A stretch of DNA of 12,577 bases from JBEKYH01 sp049511115 (GTDB taxonomy: Bacteria > Planctomycetota > Phycisphaerae > Tepidisphaerales > Tepidisphaeraceae), in NCBI GenBank assembly GCA_049511115.1, contig JBEKYH010000096.1, positions 1-12,577 on the forward strand. Direction: 5' to 3'. Below the pieces are notes generated by a model, which did not search any database, was not told where the DNA came from, and worked only from the letters and a program-made list of their open reading frames with translations. Positions 1-5,840 of the stretch are shown here, one piece after another. The position numbers and the translations under genes were made by a program. The first letter of the stretch is position 1; every line of letters starts with the position of its first letter.

Positions 1-481
1 CTTTCAGATGCTCGAAGAACAGCCCCGCGTAGACAGCCGTCATCCACCCGCAGCAGGCCATGGCGAACAGCCACACCCACTTTGCCTGGGCGGAGTGGAA
101 GAATGACAGCGGCCAAAGCAGCAAGGCAAAAGGCGGAGGGTTGATGTACCGGTAGGTATCGCCGACACCATTCTCCCGCGCCGCTTTGGCATAGAAGGGT
201 GACATGACCGACGCATCTGGAAATCCCGCGTTTAAGTTCGACCCCGGCACGGGGCGCGGATAAAGATCGCTCCACGCCCGCGCGTGGGCCATCACGCCGC
301 CCATGTAGAATTGTCCGAAGTCGATGAAGTCGGTCGCCCTGCCGGCGAAACGAATCGAGGCAAGAGTATTGGCAATGATAACCACCAACGCCGCGGCCCA
401 GAGCAGGAATCGCTGTCGGCTCAGTTTCCGCGGCAATTTTACGCCCTCTAAAGTCACGGCGCCTCCCCGATTTTCTGGCAT
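1..481 (-). CDS. GT87 (DUF2029)-like membrane mannosyltransferase, N-terminal part only
   Basis: The reading frame is open from the start to the left edge, giving about 160 residues; the rest lies outside the window. A hydrophobic segment (WAAALVVIIANTLASI) lies near residues 28-43, followed by a region with DFIDFGQFYMGG, a motif YINPPPFALLLWPL and another membrane segment. An early Asp after the first helix and a 'Y-x-NPPP/YPP...PL' motif are typical of the GT87/DUF2029 polyprenyl-phosphate-mannose-dependent GT-C family, so I infer a membrane enzyme acting on the periplasmic side. I chose the ATG at 479-481 because GGAG (490-493, minus strand) lies 8 nt upstream. An in-frame ATG two codons earlier (485-487) is only 2 nt from that site. 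It lies 114 bp downstream of the methyltransferase gene on the same strand and is probably the next gene of the same unit. The family call rests on motifs only. Confidence 0.72.
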   Translation of the reverse strand, partial: MPENRGGAVTLEGVKLPRKLSRQRFLLWAAALVVIIANTLASIRFAGRATDFIDFGQFYMGGVMAHARAWSDLYPRPVPGSNLNAGFPDASVMSPFYAKAARENGVGDTYRYINPPPFALLLWPLSFFHSAQAKWVWLFAMACCGWMTAVYAGLFFEHLK

Positions 482-489
482 CGTCATAA

Positions 490-493
490 CTCC
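490..493 (-). promoter_or_regulatory. Ribosome binding site that decides the GT87-like start
   Basis: The minus strand reads GGAG here, 8 nt before the ATG at 479-481 and only 2 nt before the alternative ATG at 485-487. The spacing favours the downstream ATG. Confidence 0.5.
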
Positions 494-595
494 ATAATCG
501 TCACGTTACCAGCGCCCGCCTGAACGACCGCTCACCCAGCCGAGGGAAAACAGCCAAACCTGATGGCCACGGGTTAAATGGACACGTTATAAAAG

Positions 596-1315
596 CTACG
601 CGCGGCGGGCTAGGACTTGGTACTGAGCCCCCAAAGGCAGGCGGCAGAGATATCGCTCCACCCTCCGCAGGGGCGCCAATATCCGGGGGAAGATAAACAG
701 AAAATCGGTGTGCAGGATTTGGAAGCCCGCCTGCCGAACGATGCGGCGCGTTTCCGGGGCGCTGAGCGTAATCGCGTCGCGATCAAACGGGATGCGGCTC
801 ATGACCCAGCGCGTGCCGGGATTCCAGGGATTATTCTCCCAAAGAGCGAAGAACCCGCCGGGCTTTAGGCAATTGAAGATGGCTCGCAACGCGTCAGCGC
901 GCTGCGGCGGAGGGATGTGGTGGAAGGTTCCATTGCAGTAGACAATGTCGGCGTTCACCTCGCCCGGCAGCGCGTCGGGCGTGTAGGCGGTGGCCCAGGG
1001 GTATTGCTTATGGGCAATTTCCAATTCAGCGGCTGAAACATCCACGCCGACAATTCGGCCGGCATTGAACGTATCGCGCAGTTGCACAAACGCCGACCCG
1101 ATCCCACAACCATAATCAAGGATGCAGGGCTTGGCCCCAAGGCAGCCAAGGCGCGACAGCCGATCGTGCAGCCAATTCACGCGGCCCTGGACAAAAAAGT
1201 CCTTGTTTTCGCCGGAGAGCGATATGCCGCGCTGCAGCGCAGCGTCGTAATCTCCCGCAAACGCGTCGAATTGCGGGGCGGATGGAGGAGGCGTTGAAGT
1301 GGGTTGGTTCGACAC
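596..1315 (-). CDS. Class I SAM-dependent methyltransferase
   Basis: This 239-residue protein has a Rossmann-fold methyltransferase core. Motif I is ILDYGCGIG (residues 65-73), followed by an acidic strand end (IVGVDVS), a motif like DIVYCNGTFHHI (post-II/IV region) and LKPGGFFALWENNPWNPGT (motif VI region). The N-terminus (FDAFAGDYDAAL...SLSGENKDFF) resembles methyltransferases found beside glycosyltransferases in polysaccharide loci. It probably methylates a sugar or a nucleotide/lipid-linked precursor in the cytoplasm; the substrate cannot be read from the sequence. The start is GTG at 1313-1315, only 3 nt after the TAA of the upstream GT2 gene, so the two genes are probably translationally coupled. 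A GAGG lies about 10 nt upstream, inside the end of the GT2 gene. It is the usual length for a small class I enzyme. Confidence 0.85.
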   Translation of the reverse strand: MSNQPTSTPPPSAPQFDAFAGDYDAALQRGISLSGENKDFFVQGRVNWLHDRLSRLGCLGAKPCILDYGCGIGSAFVQLRDTFNAGRIVGVDVSAAELEIAHKQYPWATAYTPDALPGEVNADIVYCNGTFHHIPPPQRADALRAIFNCLKPGGFFALWENNPWNPGTRWVMSRIPFDRDAITLSAPETRRIVRQAGFQILHTDFLFIFPRILAPLRRVERYLCRLPLGAQYQVLARRA

Positions 1316-1318
1316 GGG

Positions 1319-2545
1319 TTATCGGCGCCTCATGCCGAGGATGCTGACGAAAAATGAAGAGAGCACGGTCTGGAAACCCAGCGCCGCCAGGGCAAACCCG
1401 GGAATAATCACGCGCATGGTGGACGGATAATCCAGGGGCCCCCACCCGCTGGCGGCCCAGCGCCAGGCCATCCATGCGATCAAGCCGACGCCGCCGAGGA
1501 AGGAGAGACCGCCGGCTAACAGGCCGCGCTCTAAAGTAGCCAGGCGAAAGAAGCTATCGAAGCGGGGGTCTTCGGGAACCAGGTGCTCGCGGATGGCAAA
1601 GACTTTGGCGGCGATGGCGAACCAGATGGCCTGGTAGCCAAGCTGCAGGCCCAGGGTGCAGACGAGCAGGGTGTGCGCGCCGAAAGTGATGCCGTGAAAC
1701 TTGAGGCCCGGCAACGCAACCGCGCAACCAATGAAGCAGAGCAGGAAGACCAGGGACCCTGGAAACAAAAACAGCCATCGCGGGCTGTACATCAGGAAAA
1801 ACCGCAGCGTCCGCCATCCGTCGTGGAATGTCTTAAGGTGAGGCGCGTGGGCTTTACGGCCGTCGGGGTACAGGGTGATGGGAGTCTCGGCGATGTCTTC
1901 GCCGTAGAGGCTCGACTTGATGATCATTTCCGTGGCGAATTCCATGCCCGTGCAGCGCAGGTCCAGGCGGTTGTAAAGTTCCTTGGTGAAGGCGCGCATG
2001 CCACAGTAGACATCATGGATCGGCGCTTTGAACATCACGCGCGACATCATCGAGAACATCGGATTTCCCCAGTGGCGATGCAAAAACGGCATAGCGCCGG
2101 GCCGCACGGTTCCGCCGCCGCTGGGCAGGCGGCATCCCTGCACGAGCGAATGCCCCTCGCGCAGCTTGGCGAGGAACTTGGGGATTTCCAAAAAATCGTA
2201 GCTGTCGTCGGCATCCGCCATGAGGATAAAGCGGCCGCGCGCGGCGGCGATTCCACCGGCCAGGGCGCTGCCGTAGCCGCGAGCGCGCACGGCCACCACA
2301 CGCGCGCCGAGCTGCTGCGCGATGTCCTGCGATCCGTCGGTGCTGCCGTTGTCGGCTACGATGACCTCGCCGGCAATTTCCCCCTCCCGAAGGGCGCGCA
2401 TCGCCTTTTCGACGCAGGCGCCAACGGTGTCCGCCTCGTTCAGGCACGGCATAACCACGGAAAGCTCCACGGGTTCCAATTGGGGCGGCTCAGCAGGCGG
2501 CCAAACCTCGTGAACTATAGCGGGGATTGGGTTGGGATTGCTCAT
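1319..2545 (-). CDS. GT2 polyprenyl-phosphate sugar synthase-like glycosyltransferase with C-terminal membrane domain
   Basis: This 408-residue protein has an N-terminal GT-A domain (about residues 27-240) with LSVVMPCLNEADTV (28-41), VIVADNGSTDGS (61-72) and a metal-binding DADDS (111-115). A GMRAF motif and GMEFATEMI follow, as in the DPM1/GtrB-like GT2 branch. From about residue 250 there are several hydrophobic segments (WLFLFPGSLVFLLCFIGCAVAL, then three or so more to the end), consistent with membrane anchoring. Known relatives transfer a sugar from a nucleotide donor to polyprenyl phosphate on the cytoplasmic face; I infer this role from family and context. It follows three GT-C paralogues that could use such a lipid donor, and is fused by a 3-nt gap to the methyltransferase gene. 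The ATG at 2543-2545 has no strong Shine-Dalgarno sequence. The sugar is unknown. Confidence 0.85.
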   Translation of the reverse strand: MSNPNPIPAIVHEVWPPAEPPQLEPVELSVVMPCLNEADTVGACVEKAMRALREGEIAGEVIVADNGSTDGSQDIAQQLGARVVAVRARGYGSALAGGIAAARGRFILMADADDSYDFLEIPKFLAKLREGHSLVQGCRLPSGGGTVRPGAMPFLHRHWGNPMFSMMSRVMFKAPIHDVYCGMRAFTKELYNRLDLRCTGMEFATEMIIKSSLYGEDIAETPITLYPDGRKAHAPHLKTFHDGWRTLRFFLMYSPRWLFLFPGSLVFLLCFIGCAVALPGLKFHGITFGAHTLLVCTLGLQLGYQAIWFAIAAKVFAIREHLVPEDPRFDSFFRLATLERGLLAGGLSFLGGVGLIAWMAWRWAASGWGPLDYPSTMRVIIPGFALAALGFQTVLSSFFVSILGMRRR

Positions 2546-2599
2546 GCTGCTTTGGCCATCTTAAACCGGCGAGTGATTACCGCAAAGCGGGGCAAGAGG

Positions 2600-4147
2600 C
2601 TAAAGGGCTACCAGGAATTGCGTGAACGAGTAAAAATTACGGCATGCGTCGAGCGCGCCGAAAGCGAAAACCAGCATAAATACAGCAAACGCCGAGTAAG
2701 CAATCCAGGGCCGTTGGCGCTGCGTAAACGCATATCCAGCCGCCGCCACTACACAACCGATCCCCCACTCAAAGAGGTTGTATCGCGTTTTTGGAAACGT
2801 GGGCGAAAAGACCCACAGATAAAACGCCGCCGAGCCGAGCAGGAAGTAGACCACCACGCGCCGGTCAGGCGGCCATTTACGGAGCGCGAAGATTCCCAAC
2901 GGGAAGAAAACCAGCAGCAACGGCCCGATGCGCTCTCCGTACGCCTCGTTGTAGTGCTGGCGCCCGAGTGTCATTTGCACGGGAAGAACAATCGGCGTCA
3001 CAAGGTAATCCACGAGGCGTGCTCTGCGCCCAACCGCCCCGGGGCTGTTCCAAAGGGGGTCGGCGGGGCTTTGCGCGATCCTATCGTAGCCCCGCGTATC
3101 CCAGAGGCGTCCGGATAATTGATAACAATGCGCAGACCAGACGAGCAAGGTCAACACCAGGACGGTTCCCAGGCCGCAGCATCGGGCGATGGCCCGCTTG
3201 CGCATTGATCGCCCGGCGTCGCGGCGAAAGCCGGTGTAGATTATGTAGGCGCAGACGCCCGGCGCCGCCAGCGCCAAAAAGGGCTTTGTAGAGACCGCGG
3301 CGGCCAGGGCGATCGTAGCGGCGACGACGGCGCGGCCAGAGGGCGGCTTGGGCGAGGCGTTGAAAAGGGCCGCGTAGGCGCACAGCGCAAAGGCCGCTGC
3401 GAGGCTGTCATTGCGTGTATCGGGCGCCTTATACAAAAGCACCGGCAGGGATAGCACGCCGAGCACCCCTGCCAGGGGCGGCGCCCCCACTGCCAATGCC
3501 AATGACGCGCAGCTTGCGCAGAAAAGAAGAAGAAAAACCACATTGAGAAGATGGGCCGCCGTCGAGGATCCATACATGGCCGGCACGGTACATATCATCT
3601 CCGCCAGCGCCGGGCCGTTGGTTAGGAGAGACGGCGAGTTCACCCATCCGTGGCTGTCCGCCCAGAGCAAAGGGGCCGCCCAGTGGTAAACGATTTCGTC
3701 GATGTCCTGCGTCGGTTGCGGGCACGCGCCCACCACGGCCGCGAACACCGCGCCGGCGGAGACCCACATGATCGTCCGGCGTATCCGCCCCGGTAAGATC
3801 GCGGCGCGATCCTCTGACTCGATCGCAACCAACTCCCAGGGCCGCAACAAGGCGATCAGCCCCAGCATGATCGCGGTGGAGAGGTAGATGACGGCGCGGT
3901 CCAGAATCCGCGCTTCTCCAAGAAGGAATATCTCCGCGCCAAATAGCGCCAATCCCTCGCCCAGAAGCAGGGCTGTGAATGTCCAGCCGTCGCGGACGAC
4001 CCAGCGGGTCGCGCGGAGAAACGCGCCTCCCAGCGCGGTGGCATGAACGAGGACCAGACTGAGGGCGAATATGGCGGTGACAATCCCCTGCAATGGGTTA
4101 ACCACCCTTCCCGCCAGTCGTGTCGATCGGCTGGGTGGTCCACTCAT
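2600..4147 (-). CDS. GT-C type membrane glycosyltransferase, tandem paralogue copy 1
   Basis: This 515-residue protein has about ten or more hydrophobic segments, beginning near residues 22-42, 55-75 and 85-101. The first large non-membrane loop holds an acidic motif, D148-I-D150-E151-IVYH, followed by WAAPLLWADSHGWV and NGPALAEM. A loop with Asp/Glu plus YH-x-AxP after an early helix and a downstream N-x-PxLxEM is typical of bacterial GT-C/GT39-like enzymes that take sugar from a polyprenyl-phosphate donor, so a periplasmic transfer reaction is inferred. It is the last and most downstream of three tandem copies. Its C-terminus is the most diverged of the three, while its first 90 or so residues are almost the same as copy 3. 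The ATG at 4147 directly abuts the TGA of a 9-codon ORF; no Shine-Dalgarno is seen. It could instead be a flippase-like or DUF membrane protein, but the acidic loop argues for transfer. Confidence 0.75.
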   Translation of the reverse strand: MSGPPSRSTRLAGRVVNPLQGIVTAIFALSLVLVHATALGGAFLRATRWVVRDGWTFTALLLGEGLALFGAEIFLLGEARILDRAVIYLSTAIMLGLIALLRPWELVAIESEDRAAILPGRIRRTIMWVSAGAVFAAVVGACPQPTQDIDEIVYHWAAPLLWADSHGWVNSPSLLTNGPALAEMICTVPAMYGSSTAAHLLNVVFLLLFCASCASLALAVGAPPLAGVLGVLSLPVLLYKAPDTRNDSLAAAFALCAYAALFNASPKPPSGRAVVAATIALAAAVSTKPFLALAAPGVCAYIIYTGFRRDAGRSMRKRAIARCCGLGTVLVLTLLVWSAHCYQLSGRLWDTRGYDRIAQSPADPLWNSPGAVGRRARLVDYLVTPIVLPVQMTLGRQHYNEAYGERIGPLLLVFFPLGIFALRKWPPDRRVVVYFLLGSAAFYLWVFSPTFPKTRYNLFEWGIGCVVAAAGYAFTQRQRPWIAYSAFAVFMLVFAFGALDACRNFYSFTQFLVAL

Positions 4148-4177
4148 TCAGCGCCGGCGCGTTGCGCCGTTAGCCAT
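4148..4177 (-). other. Nine-codon ORF abutting the copy 1 start (relic N-terminus or tiny leader)
   Basis: The minus strand reads ATG at 4177, encodes MANGATRRR and ends in TGA at 4148-4150, immediately followed by the ATG of copy 1. In copy 2 the same nine codons continue in frame because the codon is GGA instead of TGA. One base therefore separates an N-terminal extension from a stop. Whether either short stretch is translated is unknown, because neither ATG has a clear ribosome binding site. Confidence 0.35.
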
Positions 4178-4195
4178 GCAACGGCAAGAAAGGTA

Positions 4196-4201
4196 ATTAT
4201 A
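4196..4201 (-). promoter_or_regulatory. TATAAT, possible -10 box upstream of copy 1
   Basis: A perfect TATAAT lies on the minus strand in the copy 2 to copy 1 gap, with an equivalent in the previous gap. The best -35 I can find (TTAGCG-like, 18 nt upstream, overlapping the stop codon of copy 2) is poor. It could be an internal promoter or chance AT-rich spacer. Confidence 0.25.
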
Positions 4202-4221
4202 TGCACCGCGGGGGCAAGACG

Positions 4222-5796
4222 CTAAAGAGCTACCAGGAATTGGGTGAACGAGTAAAAATTGCGGCAGGCGTCGAGCGCGCCGATAGCGACGAGCAGCATA
4301 AATACCGAGAATGCCGAATAAGCGATCCACGGTCGCTGGCGTTGCGTAAACGCAAAGCCAACCGCCGCCACCACACAACCGATCCCCCATTCAAATATGT
4401 GGAAGCGCGTTTTGGGAGACGTGGGTGAAAAGACCCACAGATAAAACGCCGCTGAGCCGATCAGGAAATATAGCGTCACGCGCCGGTCAGCGGGCAACTC
4501 ACAAAGCGCGAAGATTCCCAACGGGAAGAAAACCAGCAGCAACGGCCCGATGCGTTCTCCGTACGCCTCGTTTCGATGCTGCGACCCGATTGTCATTTCC
4601 ACCGGAAGAACAATCGGCGTCACAAGGTAATCCACCAGGCGTGCTTTGCGCCCAGCCGCCACGGGGCTGTTCCAAAGGGGATCGGCCGGGCTTTGCGCGA
4701 TCCTATACCCCCGCGTATCCCAAAAGTGTCCGGATAGTTGATAACAATGGGCAGACCAGACCAGCAAGGTCAACACCAGGACGGTTCCCAGGCCGCTGCA
4801 TCGCGCGACGGCCGGCTTACGCATTGATCGCTCGGCGCCGCGGCGAAAGCCGGTGTAGAGTATGTAGGCGCAGACGCCGGGCGCCGCCAGCGCCATAAAG
4901 GGCTTTGTTGACACTGCGGCGGCCAGGGCGATCGTCGCGGCGACGACGGCGCGGCCTGAAGGCGGCTTGGGCGAAGCGCTGAACAAAGCCGCATATGCGC
5001 ACAGCGCGAAGGCCACCGCGATGTTGTCATTGCTTGCTACCGGCGCGTAAAACAAAAGCACGGGCAGGGAAAGTACCGCGAGCAGCCCTGCCAGCGGCGG
5101 CGCCCCCACGGCCAGCGCCAATGACGCACAACTCGCGCAGAAAAGAAGAAGGAAAACCACATTGAGCAGGTGGGCCGCCGTAGAGGACCCATACATGGCC
5201 GGCAGGGTGTAGATCATCTCCGCCAGCGCCGGGCCGTTGGTTATTTGGTACGGCGAGTTCACCCATCCGTGGCTGTCCGCCCAGAGCAAAGGGGCCGCCC
5301 AGTGGTAAACGATTTCGTCCCAGTCCTGCGTCGGCCGCGGGCATGCGCCGAGCACGGCCGCGAATACCGCGCCGGCGGAAACCCACATGATCGTCCGGCG
5401 TATCCGCCCCGGTGAGATCGCGGCGCGGTCCTCTGATTCGATCGCAACCAACTCCCACGGCCGCGACCAGGCGATCAGCCCCAGCATGATCGCGGTGGAG
5501 AGGTAGATGACGGCGCGGTCCAGAATCCGCGCTTCTCCAAGAAGGAATATCTCCGCGCCGAAGAACGCGAATCCCAGTCCCAGAAGCAATGCGGTAAACG
5601 TCCATCCGTCGCTTACGACCCAGCGGGTCGCACGGAGAAACACGCCTCCGAGCGCTACCGCGTGAATCACAAGCATGGTGACGATGAAGGTGGTGGTGAC
5701 AATCCCCTGCAACGGCCCTTTCTCCCTTCCCGCCAGTCGTGTCGATGGGCTGGGTGGTCCACTCATTCCGCGCCGGCGCGTTGCGCCGTTCGCCAT
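4222..5796 (-). CDS. GT-C type membrane glycosyltransferase, tandem paralogue copy 2
   Basis: This 524-residue multi-pass protein is homologous to the flanking copies along its whole length. The presumed catalytic loop is QD-W-DEIVYH with D158, D160 and E161, then WAAPLLWADSHGWVNSPYQ and NGPALAEMIYTLPAMYG. Its middle (roughly residues 115-240) is closest to copy 1 and its C-terminal third is closest to copy 3, while its N-terminal 35-75 region differs from both. The role inferred is transfer of a lipid-linked sugar at the periplasmic face. The start is uncertain: ATG at 5796 gives the extension MANGATRRRG, whereas the ATG at 5766 (MSGPPS...) matches the start of copy 1. Neither has a good Shine-Dalgarno sequence. 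It sits 44 bp after copy 3 and 74 bp before copy 1, so it is almost certainly cotranscribed with them. Confidence 0.75.
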   Translation of the reverse strand: MANGATRRRGMSGPPSPSTRLAGREKGPLQGIVTTTFIVTMLVIHAVALGGVFLRATRWVVSDGWTFTALLLGLGFAFFGAEIFLLGEARILDRAVIYLSTAIMLGLIAWSRPWELVAIESEDRAAISPGRIRRTIMWVSAGAVFAAVLGACPRPTQDWDEIVYHWAAPLLWADSHGWVNSPYQITNGPALAEMIYTLPAMYGSSTAAHLLNVVFLLLFCASCASLALAVGAPPLAGLLAVLSLPVLLFYAPVASNDNIAVAFALCAYAALFSASPKPPSGRAVVAATIALAAAVSTKPFMALAAPGVCAYILYTGFRRGAERSMRKPAVARCSGLGTVLVLTLLVWSAHCYQLSGHFWDTRGYRIAQSPADPLWNSPVAAGRKARLVDYLVTPIVLPVEMTIGSQHRNEAYGERIGPLLLVFFPLGIFALCELPADRRVTLYFLIGSAAFYLWVFSPTSPKTRFHIFEWGIGCVVAAVGFAFTQRQRPWIAYSAFSVFMLLVAIGALDACRNFYSFTQFLVAL

Positions 5797-5814
5797 GCAA
5801 CGTCAAGAAAAGTA

Positions 5815-5820
5815 ATTATA
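5815..5820 (-). promoter_or_regulatory. TATAAT, possible -10 box upstream of copy 2
   Basis: The same TATAAT-containing spacer as upstream of copy 1 is present in the copy 3 to copy 2 gap, 18 bases before the ATG at 5796. A matching -35 is poor (TTAGCG at 5839-5844, 18-nt spacer). Its retention shows that the spacer was duplicated with the gene; promoter activity is only a possibility. Confidence 0.25.
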
Positions 5821-5840
5821 TGGACCGCGGGGGCAAGACG

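Noticed and set aside
482..595. Gap between the methyltransferase and GT87-like genes as a terminator or promoter
   Set aside because: There is a TTATAA-like stretch near the left end of the methyltransferase stop, but no partner -35 and no hairpin followed by T-run that I can support.
1583..3118. A 511-codon plus-strand open frame antisense to the GT2 gene and copy 1
   Set aside because: Its product is low-complexity, rich in Arg, Gly, Glu and His and has no motif. The opposite strand carries clear GT2 and GT-C motifs. Long antisense frames are expected in GC-rich coding DNA.
5769..5780. 12-base palindrome CGCGCCGGCGCG near the start of copy 2 (10-base version at 4151-4160)
   Set aside because: It lies in coding or leader DNA of very high GC content, where such palindromes arise by chance, and has no U-tract or spacing that would make it a terminator or operator.
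5027..5806. A 259-codon minus-strand frame overlapping copy 2
   Set aside because: It is an Arg/Gly-rich shadow of the N-terminal half of copy 2 in another frame. Similar shorter shadows occur in copies 1 and 3, as expected from homologous DNA.
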